NCBI RefSeq assembly: GCF_900566085.1
Contig: NZ_UPHT01000049.1
Span: forward strand, 1 to 64,000
DNA: 64,000 nucleotides
Direction of reading: 5' to 3'
Source of the DNA: Mycobacterium attenuatum
GTDB taxonomy: Bacteria; Actinomycetota; Actinomycetes; Mycobacteriales; Mycobacteriaceae
Part shown: piece after piece, positions 49,990 to 59,041 of the stretch
Numbering within the stretch: the stretch's first letter is position 1
Layout of the letters: every line of letters starts with the position of its first letter
Notes under the pieces: generated by a model
Database searches by the model: none
What the model was told of the DNA's origin: nothing
The model's input: the letters and a program-made list of their open reading frames with translations, nothing else
Position numbers and translations under genes: made by a program

Positions 49990-52900
49990 GTGATCTCCAA
50001 AGTGCTGGTGGCCAATCGCGGGGAGATCGCGATCCGGGCCTTTCGCGCCGCTTACGAACTCGGTATCGGCACGGTGGCCGTCTACGCCTACGAGGACCGC
50101 AATTCGCTGCATCGGTCCAAGGCCGACGAGTCCTACCAGATCGGCGAAATCGGGCACCCGGTACGTGCGTATCTTTCGGTGGACCAGATCGTGGAAACCG
50201 CCCGCCGCGCCGGCGCTGACGCGATCTACCCCGGTTACGGGTTCCTGTCAGAGAACCCCGAGTTAGCCAGGGCATGTGCGGCGGCGGGCATCACCTTTGT
50301 CGGCCCCGGCGCTGAAGTGCTTGAGCTGACTGGAAATAAGTCGCGGGCCATCGCTGCCGCCCGGGACGCGGGGCTGCCGGTGCTGACGTCGTCGGCGCCG
50401 TCCGCCTCGGTCGACGAGCTGGTGTCGGCCGCCGCGGGTATGCGGTTTCCGTTGTTCGTCAAGGCGGTTGCCGGCGGTGGTGGCCGCGGTATGCGCCGGG
50501 TGGGCGATATCGCCGCACTGCCGGAAGCCATCGAAGCCGCCAGCCGTGAAGCCGAGTCGGCATTCGGAGACCCAACGGTCTACCTGGAACAGGCGGTGCT
50601 GAGCCCCCGCCACATCGAGGTGCAGATCCTGGCGGACATTCGCGGCAACGTGATTCACCTGTACGAGCGCGACTGCAGTGTGCAGCGCCGCCATCAGAAG
50701 GTCATCGAACTCGCGCCGGCGCCCAACCTGCCCGCCGGGTTGCGCGACCGGATGTCCGCCGACGCGGTGGCCTTCGCCCGCCACATCGGCTACAGCTGCG
50801 CCGGCACCGTCGAGTTTCTTCTTGACCACGGTGGCGACTACGTGTTCATCGAGATGAATCCACGGATTCAGGTGGAACACACCGTCACCGAGGAAATCAC
50901 CGATGTGGACCTGGTGTCTAGCCAGCTGCGTCTTGCGGCGGGGGAGACCCTCGACGACCTGGGCCTGGCGCAGGATTCCATCAGACCGCACGGCGCCGCT
51001 CTGCAGTGTCGGATCACCACCGAGGACCCGGCCAACGGGTTCCGGCCCGACACCGGCCGCATCAGCGCGCTGCGCGCCCCCGGCGGTGCGGGCATCCGGC
51101 TGGACGGCAGCACCAACCTCGGCGCCGAGATCAGCGCCCACTTCGATTCCATGCTGGTCAAGCTGACCTGCCGGGGCCGGGACTTCTCGACCGCGGTGAA
51201 TCGCGCTCGCCGGGCGATGGCGGAGTTCCGGATCCGCGGCGTGTCTACGAATATCCCCTTCCTGCAAGCGGTTCTGGACGACCCCGATTTCCAGGACGGC
51301 CGCATCAGCACGTCGTTCATCGACGAACGGCCGCAGCTGCTGACCGCGCGATCCTCGGCCGACCGGGGCACTAAGATCCTGAACTACCTGGCCGATGTCA
51401 CGGTCAACAAACCGCACGGCACCAGGCCGTCGAAGGTCTACCCCCAGGACAAACTGCCCGATGTCGACCTGGACGCCCCGCCGCCGGCGGGGTCCAAGCA
51501 ACTGCTGGCCGAGTTGGGACCCGACGGTTTCGCGCGCTGGCTGCGCGAGTCGGCGGCAGTGCGGTTGACCGACACGACATTCCGTGACGCGCATCAGTCA
51601 CTGCTGGCCACGCGGGTGCGCACCAGCGGGCTGATGATGGTGGCACCCTATCTGGCCCGGACCATGCCGCAGCTGTTGTCGGTGGAGTGCTGGGGCGGTG
51701 CGACGTACGATGTGGCACTTCGTTTTCTCAAGGAAGATCCCTGGGAACGGCTGTCCGCACTGCGCCAGGCAATGCCCAACATTTGTCTGCAGATGCTGCT
51801 GAGGGGCCGCAATACCGTCGGCTACACCCCCTATCCGGAGGTGGTGACGACGGCGTTCATCGACGAGGCCACGGCCACCGGCATCGACATTTTCCGTATC
51901 TTCGACGCGCTCAACAACCTGGAGTCGATGCGCCCGGCGATCGACGCGGTTCGCGAAACCGGTTCTGCGATAGCTGAAGTCGCGATGTGCTACACCGGCG
52001 ACCTGTGTGACCCCGGTGAGCGACTGTATACGCTCGACTACTATCTGAGGCTGGCCGAGTCCATCGTGGCGGCTGGTGCCCACGTACTGGCCATCAAGGA
52101 CATGGCGGGGCTGTTGCGGGCTCCGGCCGCGGTAAAGTTGGTCTCCGCCTTACGAAGTCGCTTCGAACTTCCGGTGCACGTACATACCCACGACACTCCG
52201 GGTGGCCAGCTGGCCAGCTATGTCGCCGCCTGGCACGCTGGGGCCGACGCCGTCGACGGGGCCGCTGCGCCGCTGGCGGGAACCACCAGCCAGCCCGCGC
52301 TGAGCTCGATCGTCGCCGCAGCCGCACACACCGAATACGACACCGGTTTGTCGCTTGCGGCGGTGTGCGCGCTGGAGCCATTTTGGGAAGCGTTGCGAAA
52401 AGTGTACGCGCCCTTCGAATCCGGCCTTCCCGGGCCGACTGGCCGGGTCTACCGCCACGAAATTCCGGGCGGCCAGTTGTCGAACCTGCGCCAGCAGGCG
52501 ATCGCCCTGGGTCTGGGGGATCGGTTCGAGGAAGTCGAAGAGGCATACGCCGGCGCTGACCGGGTCCTGGGCCGGCTGATCAAGGTCACTCCGTCGTCGA
52601 AGGTCGTCGGTGATCTGGCGCTCGCCTTGGTCGGCGCCGGCGTTAGTGCCGACGAATTCGCCTCCGAACCGGCACGATTCGACATCCCAGACTCAGTTCT
52701 GGGATTTCTGCGTGGCGACCTGGGCGATCCGCCCGGCGGGTGGCCCGAGCCGCTGCGCAGCACGGCGTTGGCCGGCCGCGCGCCGGCCAAACCCACCGGA
52801 CAACTGACGGCCGACGACGAGGCGGCTCTAGCGGTGCCGGGACCCAAACGGCAGGCCGCGTTGAACCGCTTGTTATTCCCGGGTCCGACAAAGGAATTCG

Positions 52901-53373
52901 AGGAGCATCGGGAAACCTACGGCGACACCTCGCAATTGTCGGCCAATCAGTTCTTCTACGGGCTGCGGCAGGGTGAAGAACATCGGGTGAAGCTGGAACG
53001 CGGGGTGGAGCTGCTGATCGGTCTGGAGGCCATCTCCGAGCCCGACGAACGCGGCATGCGAACGGTGATGTGCATCATCAACGGCCAGTTGCGCCCGGTA
53101 CTGGTGCGTGACCGCAGCATTGCCAGCTCAGTACCGGCCGCCGAGAAGGCCGACCGCGGAAACCCGGGCCACATCGCCGCGCCGTTCGCCGGGGTCGTCA
53201 CCATCGCCGTGACCGTCGGCGACCACGTCACGGCAGGCCAGACCATCGCCACCATCGAGGCGATGAAGATGGAGGCCCCCATCACCGCCCCCAACGACGG
53301 CACAGTGCAGCGGGTGGCGGTCTCGGATACCGCCCAGGTCGAGGGCGGAGACCTGCTGGCGGTGGTGAGCTGA
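49990..53373 (+). CDS. pca: Pyruvate carboxylase
   Basis: A biotin enzyme forming oxaloacetate from pyruvate and bicarbonate. All three modules lie in one 1,127-residue chain from GTG 49990: biotin carboxylase (about 1-455; [18 protein letters not shown], the ATP loop [15 protein letters not shown], and [17 protein letters not shown]), carboxyltransferase (about 525-800; [19 protein letters not shown] and [18 protein letters not shown] with the carbamylated-Lys region), and biotin carboxyl carrier with EAMKME near residue 1,093. The rsmD start overlaps its stop. Confidence 0.96.
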   Translation: MISKVLVANRGEIAIRAFRAAYELGIGTVAVYAYEDRNSLHRSKADESYQIGEIGHPVRAYLSVDQIVETARRAGADAIYPGYGFLSENPELARACAAAGITFVGPGAEVLELTGNKSRAIAAARDAGLPVLTSSAPSASVDELVSAAAGMRFPLFVKAVAGGGGRGMRRVGDIAALPEAIEAASREAESAFGDPTVYLEQAVLSPRHIEVQILADIRGNVIHLYERDCSVQRRHQKVIELAPAPNLPAGLRDRMSADAVAFARHIGYSCAGTVEFLLDHGGDYVFIEMNPRIQVEHTVTEEITDVDLVSSQLRLAAGETLDDLGLAQDSIRPHGAALQCRITTEDPANGFRPDTGRISALRAPGGAGIRLDGSTNLGAEISAHFDSMLVKLTCRGRDFSTAVNRARRAMAEFRIRGVSTNIPFLQAVLDDPDFQDGRISTSFIDERPQLLTARSSADRGTKILNYLADVTVNKPHGTRPSKVYPQDKLPDVDLDAPPPAGSKQLLAELGPDGFARWLRESAAVRLTDTTFRDAHQSLLATRVRTSGLMMVAPYLARTMPQLLSVECWGGATYDVALRFLKEDPWERLSALRQAMPNICLQMLLRGRNTVGYTPYPEVVTTAFIDEATATGIDIFRIFDALNNLESMRPAIDAVRETGSAIAEVAMCYTGDLCDPGERLYTLDYYLRLAESIVAAGAHVLAIKDMAGLLRAPAAVKLVSALRSRFELPVHVHTHDTPGGQLASYVAAWHAGADAVDGAAAPLAGTTSQPALSSIVAAAAHTEYDTGLSLAAVCALEPFWEALRKVYAPFESGLPGPTGRVYRHEIPGGQLSNLRQQAIALGLGDRFEEVEEAYAGADRVLGRLIKVTPSSKVVGDLALALVGAGVSADEFASEPARFDIPDSVLGFLRGDLGDPPGGWPEPLRSTALAGRAPAKPTGQLTADDEAALAVPGPKRQAALNRLLFPGPTKEFEEHRETYGDTSQLSANQFFYGLRQGEEHRVKLERGVELLIGLEAISEPDERGMRTVMCIINGQLRPVLVRDRSIASSVPAAEKADRGNPGHIAAPFAGVVTIAVTVGDHVTAGQTIATIEAMKMEAPITAPNDGTVQRVAVSDTAQVEGGDLLAVVS

Positions 53374-53924
53374 CCCGGATCATCGGCGGTGTCGCCGGGG
53401 GACGCCGACTCGCGGTACCGTCGCGGGGGACCAGGCCGACCACCGATCGGGTCCGCGAAGCGCTGTTCAACATCGTGAGCGCGCGCCGGGAGCTGACCGG
53501 GCTGGCCGTGCTGGATCTCTATGCCGGGTCGGGGGCGCTCGGGCTGGAGGCCCTGTCGCGCGGGGCCGCTTCGGCGCTGTTCGTGGAGGCCGACCAACGC
53601 ACCGCGGCGGTCATCGCCCGCAATATCAAGGCCCTGGGTCTGGCCGGTGCGACGGTGCGCCGGGGCCCGGTGGCCGCCGTCGTGACGGCAGGGACGTCGG
53701 CTCCGGTGGACCTGGTGCTGGCCGATCCGCCCTATGACGTCGACGCCGCGGACGTCGATGCGGTCCTGGCCGCGTTGAGCATCCACGGCTGGGTCCGCGC
53801 CGAAACCATCGCCGTGGTGGAACGACCGGTGGCTAGTGCGCCATTGACCTGGCCGGCGGGCTGGGCCAGGTGGCCCGAGCGGGTGTACGGCGACACCCGG
53901 CTGGAGTTGGCTCAGCGGGGCTGA
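53370..53924 (+). CDS. rsmD: 16S rRNA (guanine(966)-N(2))-methyltransferase, probable CTG start
   Basis: A SAM methyltransferase acting on G966 of 16S rRNA. The conserved N-terminus [16 protein letters not shown] can be translated only from CTG 53370, whose bases overlap the pca TGA (CTGA). No ATG, GTG or TTG lies in frame before GTG 53475, which would remove this RNA-binding motif. From CTG the length is 184 residues, the family size. Further motifs are [35 protein letters not shown] (SAM) and LVLADPPYD (catalytic NPPY-type). coaD follows. Confidence 0.88.
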   Translation: MTRIIGGVAGGRRLAVPSRGTRPTTDRVREALFNIVSARRELTGLAVLDLYAGSGALGLEALSRGAASALFVEADQRTAAVIARNIKALGLAGATVRRGPVAAVVTAGTSAPVDLVLADPPYDVDAADVDAVLAALSIHGWVRAETIAVVERPVASAPLTWPAGWARWPERVYGDTRLELAQRG

Positions 53925-54001
53925 ACGGGCCTGCTAGCGTCTGGTCTCATGGGCGCCGCTGCACAGCATCACTTCGTTCTGCCTTGTCGCCGGCGCGGGT
54001 C

Positions 54002-54478
54002 ATGAGCGGCGCCGTATGCCCAGGGTCGTTCGACCCGGTCACGCTGGGCCACATCGACGTTTTCGAGCGTGCCGCGGCCCAGTTCGACGACGTCGTGGTG
54101 GCGATCCTGACCAATCCGACCAAGAAGGGCATGTTCGACCTGGACGAGCGCATCGCGATGATCAACGAATCGACCACCCACCTGCCCAACCTGCGGGTGG
54201 AGGCAGGCCAAGGCCTGGTGGTCGACTTCGTCAGGTCCCGGGGGATGAACGCCATTGTGAAGGGTTTGCGCACCGGCACCGACTTCGAATACGAACTGCA
54301 GATGGCGCAGATGAACAAGCACATCGCCGGCGTGGACACCTTTTTCGTCGCGACCGCGCCTCGGTATTCGTTCGTGTCGTCGTCGCTGGCCAAAGAGGTG
54401 GCGATGCTCGGCGGCGACGTGTCGGAGCTGCTGCCCGAGCCGGTGAACCGGCGACTACGCGAAAAGCTCTCCGGCTGA
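54002..54478 (+). CDS. coaD: Phosphopantetheine adenylyltransferase
   Basis: Fourth step of coenzyme A synthesis. The 158-residue product from ATG 54002 begins [21 protein letters not shown] with the (T/H)xGH nucleotide-binding site. It shows [28 protein letters not shown] near 78 and [23 protein letters not shown] near 117. Earlier in-frame codons run across the rsmD end and are not conserved. A strong hairpin lies six bases after the stop. Confidence 0.95.
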   Translation: MSGAVCPGSFDPVTLGHIDVFERAAAQFDDVVVAILTNPTKKGMFDLDERIAMINESTTHLPNLRVEAGQGLVVDFVRSRGMNAIVKGLRTGTDFEYELQMAQMNKHIAGVDTFFVATAPRYSFVSSSLAKEVAMLGGDVSELLPEPVNRRLREKLSG

Positions 54479-54483
54479 AGATA

Positions 54484-54517
54484 ATCGGACCTGGCCCGGG
54501 GGAGGACCAGGTCCGAT
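54484..54517. terminator. Bidirectional hairpin after coaD
   Basis: ATCGGACCTGG at 54484-54494 and CCAGGTCCGAT at 54507-54517 form an 11-bp perfect stem with a GC-rich loop. It lies between the convergent coaD and the small secreted-protein gene. TTGGGG follows, so there is no U-tract on the plus side. Confidence 0.75.
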
Positions 54518-54541
54518 TGGGGTGCGGGGGCGCAGCCCGGG

Positions 54542-54724
54542 TTAGCTGGGGTCGAAGCATTCGTAGAAGGTCTGCGTTGCGTAGTCGTAACAGGTGTAGG
54601 TGCCGTACGCCTGGTGGCTGGGTGCCGTGTCGGCGGCGCCGGCGCTGGCTCCCAGCGCGGCCAGGCCGATGGCCGAGGCCAGCAGGGACATGCCGGCAAG
54701 GGCGCGAAGACGGGTGGTCAACAT
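54542..54724 (-). CDS. 60-residue secreted peptide of unknown function
   Basis: ATG 54724 has an ideal ribosome site AAGGAGAGG five bases upstream, so translation is likely. The N-terminus is a signal peptide: Arg residues, a hydrophobic core (MSLLASAIGLAALGASAG) and a probable signal-peptidase site near residue 30. The mature part of about 30 residues is acidic/aromatic, YGTYTCYDYATQTFYECF near its end, with two Cys ten residues apart that could form a disulfide. No known family is recognised. It lies alone between coaD and purU, with a hairpin after it. Confidence 0.7.
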   Translation of the reverse strand: MLTTRLRALAGMSLLASAIGLAALGASAGAADTAPSHQAYGTYTCYDYATQTFYECFDPS

Positions 54725-54938
54725 TGATACCTCTCCTTACTTGATGGTCTGTGCTTGATGGTCTTTGCTTGGTTGTGTTTTCGGGTGGGCGGCCGTGGCC
54801 GTTGCGACAAGGCTGACGGTGGGTTCTTGGCGAAACCTTGCGGGATCCTTGGCACGTAGTGTGTCCCCGGCGGCGCCGGGGCCGCCCGCAGATCCGACCA
54901 GCGGGCTCGCTCACGGCTACCGGACGGACCGGCAAGCG

Positions 54939-55835
54939 TCAGAAGACGATGGTCTGGTTGTGGTGGACGATGACACGGTCCTGGCAGTGCCAGAGGACGG
55001 CCCGGGAGAGCACCGCGCGTTCGACGTCGGCGCCGACCCGCACCAGGTCTTCGACGGTGTCATTGTGGTCGACACGGACCACGTCTTGTTCGATGATCGG
55101 GCCTTCGTCGAGGACCTCGGTCACGTAGTGAGCTGTCGCGCCGATCAGCTTCACGCCGCGCTCCCGGGCGCGTTTGTACGGGGCCGCGCCGGTGAAGGCC
55201 GGAAGAAACGAATGGTGAATGTTGATCAGCGGACAGCTGATTGCGGTCAGGAATGCCGGGCTCAGGATCTGCATGTAGCGGGCAAGGACCACCAAATCAA
55301 CATTGCCGCTGAGCAACTGAAGCTCCCGCTGCTCGGCTTCGGCGCGGGTGTCCCGGGTCGCCGGGATATGGACGAATGGCACACCGAACGGGCGGACATG
55401 ATCGGCTAGTTCGGGGTGGTTGGCGATCACCATGACCACCGACATCTCCAGCTCGCCGCGACGGTTGCGCCACAACAGGTCTAACAAGCAGTGATCACTC
55501 TTGGAGGCCATGATGGCGACCCGTTTGGGCTTGGCGGCCTCGCTGAACCGGTAATCGATGCCGAACCTGCCGGCCACGGCGGCGCCGAAGTCGCGTTGCA
55601 GCTCGTCGATGGCCGCGGTCAAGCCGGGTAGGTGAAAGATCGCACGCTGCAGGAAGGTTCCACCCTCCGGCGCGGTGGAGTGCTGGTCTAGGGAAATGAT
55701 GTTGGCACCGGCTTGGGCTAAAAACCCGCTCACCGCGGCGATAATTCCGGGGCGGTCGTGGCAACGCAGCAGCAGCCGGCCGATATCGGCCGGCTGCGGT
55801 GGACCGCCAGGTGGCGGCGGATAGCTATCAGACAT
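54939..55835 (-). CDS. purU: Formyltetrahydrofolate deformylase
   Basis: Hydrolyses 10-formyl-THF to formate and THF, balancing one-carbon pools. The 298-residue product has an N-terminal ACT domain (RLLLRCHDRPGIIAAVSGFLAQ, about 20-41) and a C-terminal formyltransferase-fold domain. VVLARYMQILSPAFL (about 193), PLINIHHSFLPAFTGA (about 213, catalytic Asn and His) and ATAHYVTEVLDEGPII (about 245, catalytic Asp) are all present. The permease gene lies 31 bases upstream on the same strand and may share its transcript. Confidence 0.94.
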   Translation of the reverse strand: MSDSYPPPPGGPPQPADIGRLLLRCHDRPGIIAAVSGFLAQAGANIISLDQHSTAPEGGTFLQRAIFHLPGLTAAIDELQRDFGAAVAGRFGIDYRFSEAAKPKRVAIMASKSDHCLLDLLWRNRRGELEMSVVMVIANHPELADHVRPFGVPFVHIPATRDTRAEAEQRELQLLSGNVDLVVLARYMQILSPAFLTAISCPLINIHHSFLPAFTGAAPYKRARERGVKLIGATAHYVTEVLDEGPIIEQDVVRVDHNDTVEDLVRVGADVERAVLSRAVLWHCQDRVIVHHNQTIVF

Positions 55836-55866
55836 TGCCGCAGGCCAGGATACGCCGACCGCGGCG

Positions 55867-57054
55867 CTAGTGGCACTGATGGCTGTGGTCGTGCTGGTGA
55901 TCTTGCGAGTCGGGGGAGCCGCCCATCATGCGCAGCATCGGTATCCCGCCGGTAGCGGCGAACCGGACCACCAGGATCGCCGCGACGACGAGGAAGACGA
56001 CGTTGAGCCAGGTCGTGTAGTTCCACGAAATTCCGGCGTGCATGACCACGGCGCTGCGCTGACTGGGAATGAGACTAGCTGCGCCGAAAAGTAATTCGAC
56101 GAGGTACCCGGCGACGACCATCGAGGCGTAGAAGGTGCCCAGCAGCGTCAGCATCATTTTCGTCCCGTAGTACTTCCGATAGATGTTCAAGATCGGCAGG
56201 ATCAACAGGTCGGCGAAGATGAACGCGATGACGCCGCCGAAGCTGATGCCGCCGTTCCACAGCACCGCGGCCAGCGGCACATTGCCGATCGAGCAGACGA
56301 AGGAGACGATCGCTACGAAGGGACCCACGATCGGCCCCCACAGCGCCGACCACACCGGATGGTCGGTCAAAAAGAAGTGTTGCCAAAAGGTTTCGGGAAC
56401 CCAGGCCGCGATGGCACCCGCGATCAACAGGCCCACGATCAGGTCCCGCAGAATCGCTGCCCACTCCATGACGAACACATGCGACACCGAGGTGAAGGCC
56501 CGCGCGGAAAACAGCCGCCGCCAAAACGAGCCCTGGCCGCTGACCGACATGTCCATGGCGGCGTGACCTTCCATGGAGCCGGCGATTCCGCGGTCGGCTT
56601 GCTCGCGGGCGGCGTCGACCAGCCGGGAGCGCACGAACAGCCGGAACAACAGGGCCAGCACGATGATCATCAGCGGGCCTCCGACGAACTCCGCGGCGGT
56701 GAATTGCCAGCCCATCAAGAGCGCCAGGATGATGCCCAGCTCCACGACGAGATTGGTGGAACTGATCTCGAACGCCATGGCGGCGGTGAAGTTGGCGCCC
56801 TTGCGGATCAGGGAACGAGCCAGCGCCACGGCCGCATATGAGCACGATGACGATGCGGCTCCGAGGCCGGCGGCCACCGCGAGGGTGCGGGGCTTGTCGT
56901 CGCCCATCAGGGCCACAATCGTCTCGCGGCGCACCACGGCCTGCACCATCGCCGACAGTGCGAATCCAAGGATCAGCGCCCACAAGATCTCCCACGTCAT
57001 AGATCCCGTCAGCGCCAATGCATGACCCACTGCTGCCAGCACGTTGTCCACCAC
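55867..57054 (-). CDS. RicR-regulated DUF318-type permease with His-rich tail (Rv2963-like)
   Basis: A 395-residue membrane protein from ATG 57054 with about eight to ten membrane segments (for example WEILWALILGFALSAMVQAVV and LVVELGIILALLMGWQFTAAEF). The conserved GLGAASSSCSYAAVALARS and CSIGNVPLAAVLWNGGISFGG repeats are the signature of the UPF0718/DUF318 permeases. The C-terminus SQDHQHDHSHQCH has five His and one Cys, able to bind a metal. Rv2963 is part of the copper-responsive RicR regulon in M. tuberculosis, and a matching operator lies upstream at 57118. Copper (or a copper complex) is therefore a likely substrate, by inference. Confidence 0.86.
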   Translation of the reverse strand: MVDNVLAAVGHALALTGSMTWEILWALILGFALSAMVQAVVRRETIVALMGDDKPRTLAVAAGLGAASSSCSYAAVALARSLIRKGANFTAAMAFEISSTNLVVELGIILALLMGWQFTAAEFVGGPLMIIVLALLFRLFVRSRLVDAAREQADRGIAGSMEGHAAMDMSVSGQGSFWRRLFSARAFTSVSHVFVMEWAAILRDLIVGLLIAGAIAAWVPETFWQHFFLTDHPVWSALWGPIVGPFVAIVSFVCSIGNVPLAAVLWNGGISFGGVIAFIFADLLILPILNIYRKYYGTKMMLTLLGTFYASMVVAGYLVELLFGAASLIPSQRSAVVMHAGISWNYTTWLNVVFLVVAAILVVRFAATGGIPMLRMMGGSPDSQDHQHDHSHQCH

Positions 57055-57117
57055 CCGGTCCTCCGCTTCGGTTGCATGTTCGGGCGATCATATGGGCGAG
57101 CCCGCCCACCCCGGCAA

Positions 57118-57140
57118 CATATACCCATAGGGGGTATATG
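57118..57140. promoter_or_regulatory. RicR-type copper operator
   Basis: Nine-base arms CATATACCC (57118-57126) and GGGTATATG (57132-57140) form a perfect palindrome around five bases. Its core is TACCC-N5-GGGTA, the RicR (CsoR-family) box of mycobacteria. It lies 64 bases before the permease ATG at 57054 and would repress it at low copper. TATA elements in the palindrome may be part of the promoter. Confidence 0.88.
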
Positions 57141-57445
57141 TCAAGCCGCGGATCCCGTGGCATAACATACTGCCCGCAATACTCATATCTGCGTGTAAAG
57201 CGTTGCTGCACAATGGGATAACCCCTGTCGGCACCGCACGCGCGGTGGTTGTGCCGGCATCGAGCTGCGGCCCCGACGAGCTCAGATCGGCGGTGTGCCG
57301 CACTGGCCCGATCGACCGGCACCACGCCCGGGCTCACCGTTATTGTTCGGATTTCCCCGAGTACGGGCGCGTCCTGCGTGTACGCTACGGCCTCGGGGTG
57401 CGGCGTAACGGGTAATGGTCGCCAGCAATGAGAAGGAACGCGGGC
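57141..57445. other. Gap between the permease and the first glycosyltransferase
   Basis: About 305 bases between divergent genes, with no separate gene. The last part (about 57370-57445) is similar to 58925-58999 before the second glycosyltransferase, so the 5' region was copied with the gene. It contains an in-frame-looking ASCVYATAS translation like the annotated long N-terminus of Rv2962c, but no good start lies there. AGAAGGA at 57431 is the ribosome site for ATG 57446. Confidence 0.6.
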
Positions 57446-58729
57446 ATGAGCATCGCATCGAGCGCACCCGAGCCTGCCGCTCGCAGGCTGCGGATCCTGT
57501 TCATCGGGGAGGCAGTGACCCTGGCCCACGTCGTGCGGCCGTTCGTGTTGGCCAGCTCGCTGGACCCGAGCCGTTACGAGGTCCACTTCGCCTGCGATCC
57601 GCGATTCAACAAGCTGCTGGGACCGATGCCTTTTCAGTACCACCCGATCCATACCATTCCCAGCGAGCGGTTCCTCAGCAACTTGGCTCAGGGCCGTTTC
57701 TACACCACGCGGGCGTTGCGCAGGTACGTCGAAGAGGACGCCAAGGTGCTGGCCGAGATCGCGCCGGATCTGGTGGTCGGCGACCTTCGGGTCTCGCTTT
57801 CGGCCAGCGCGCGGCTGGCCGGCATTCCCTACGTCGCCATCGCGAATGCCTACTGGAGTCCGTATGCGCGGCGTCGCTTTCCGCTGCCGGACACGTTGTG
57901 GACGCGCCTGCTGGGCGTCCGGCTGGTGACATTGCTGTTCCGGGTGTACCGCCCGTTGATCTTCGCCCTTTATTGCCTGCCGCTGAATTGGGTTCGCCGC
58001 AGGAACGGCTTGCCGATTCTGGGCTGGAACCTGTGCCGCATTTTCACCGACGGCGACTACACCCTGTATGCCGACGTGCCTGAGTTGGTGCCGACCGATG
58101 ATCTGCCGGCCAACCATCGGTATCTGGGTCCGGTGCTGTGGTCGCCGGCGGTGCAGCCGCCGCCCTGGTGGGATTCGTTGCCGGCGGACCGGCCGATCGT
58201 TTATGCGACCCTGGGCAGTTCGGGTGGCACGAACCTGTTGCAGGTGGTGCTGGATGCGCTGGCCGATATGCCGGTGACGGTGATCGCGGCCACCGCTGAC
58301 CGCAGTGATTTGACCAATGTGCCGGCCAACGCCTTTGTGGCCGACTACCTGCCGGGTGAGGCGGCTGCGGCGCGTTCAGCGGTGGTGGTCTGCAACGGCG
58401 GCAGTTTGACGACGCAGCAGGCGTTGCTGGCGGGGGTGCCGGTGGTGGGGATTGCCAGCAATCTTGACCAGCACCTGAACATGGAGGCCCTCGAGCGTGC
58501 CGGTGCGGGAATGCTGTTGCGAACCGAACGCATCAACGGCGCGCGGGTGGCCGATGCGGTCCGCCACGCGCTGGCTGATCCCGGCTATCGGCAGGCGGCC
58601 CGGCGGCTGGCCGAAGCCTTGGCACGCGACTTCGACGGGTTCTCACAGCACGTCGAAGCCGCGCTGCACCTCACGCCCGAGAACGCGGCCTCGCCGGCCG
58701 GTCGGCAGAGAAATCTGCGGGCCGGTTAG
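57446..58729 (+). CDS. Glycosyltransferase 1, GT1/UGT-like (Rv2962c family)
   Basis: A 427-residue transferase from ATG 57446, eight bases after AGAAGGA. The N-terminal acceptor domain begins [21 protein letters not shown], and the C-terminal nucleotide-sugar domain has [21 protein letters not shown] (about 246), [23 protein letters not shown] (about 297) and [21 protein letters not shown] (about 327). Rv2962c, its closest known relative, transfers the first rhamnose to the phenolic glycolipid of M. tuberculosis. An 825-base stretch is identical to glycosyltransferase 2. It diverges from the permease. The sugar donor is inferred only. Confidence 0.88.
   Translation: MSIASSAPEPAARRLRILFIGEAVTLAHVVRPFVLASSLDPSRYEVHFACDPRFNKLLGPMPFQYHPIHTIPSERFLSNLAQGRFYTTRALRRYVEEDAKVLAEIAPDLVVGDLRVSLSASARLAGIPYVAIANAYWSPYARRRFPLPDTLWTRLLGVRLVTLLFRVYRPLIFALYCLPLNWVRRRNGLPILGWNLCRIFTDGDYTLYADVPELVPTDDLPANHRYLGPVLWSPAVQPPPWWDSLPADRPIVYATLGSSGGTNLLQVVLDALADMPVTVIAATADRSDLTNVPANAFVADYLPGEAAAARSAVVVCNGGSLTTQQALLAGVPVVGIASNLDQHLNMEALERAGAGMLLRTERINGARVADAVRHALADPGYRQAARRLAEALARDFDGFSQHVEAALHLTPENAASPAGRQRNLRAG
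57794..58618 (+). repeat. 825-bp identical tract, copy 1 (within glycosyltransferase 1)
   Basis: Every base I compared here is identical to 59393-60217 (offset 1,599). Outside it the two genes differ at many places, including CTTCGGGTC against AATCGGCTA just before and CTT/CTG just after. Sharp edges inside coding sequence are typical of gene conversion between paralogues. Confidence 0.92.
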
Positions 58730-59041
58730 CACTAGCGATCGCCGCGCGCCCCTTGACGACCTCGGTCAGCCCCCAGGACAGCCCGTCCAACCCCGGCGTG
58801 AATTCCGCGCCGGACGCGCACCTTGCCGGCCCGCACGCGTGGCGTGCCCCGGCCCGACGATCGGTTCGCCGTCCCCGGCCGGCGCAGGCTCGCGCGTTGC
58901 CCGGAGTTTCCCGGCCACGCGCCCGGCGTGTACTCTACGGCCGCGGTCCGGCGGCAGCGATCAACGTTCGCCGGCGACGCGCGAAGGGACGCGAGCATGA
59001 GTTGAGCGGTGTCTGGAGGGGGCGATGAGGATGGTGCATCG
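58730..59041. other. Gap between the glycosyltransferases, with a damaged duplicate start
   Basis: The 3' part (about 58925-58999) is similar to the leader of glycosyltransferase 1: GCGTGTACTCTACGGCC and GAAGGGACGCGAGCATGAG match GCGTGTACGCTACGGCC and GAAGGAACGCGGGCATGAG. The counterpart start ATG 58997 is followed by TGA 59003-59005 after one codon. A six-codon frame ATG 59025 to TGA 59043-59045, after GGAGGGGG, ends overlapping GTG 59042. No other gene is seen. Confidence 0.65.

Noticed and set aside
56075..58117. A 680-codon minus-strand frame across the permease and first glycosyltransferase
   Set aside because: Its frame is shifted against the permease and antisense to the glycosyltransferase; both real genes have clear motifs.
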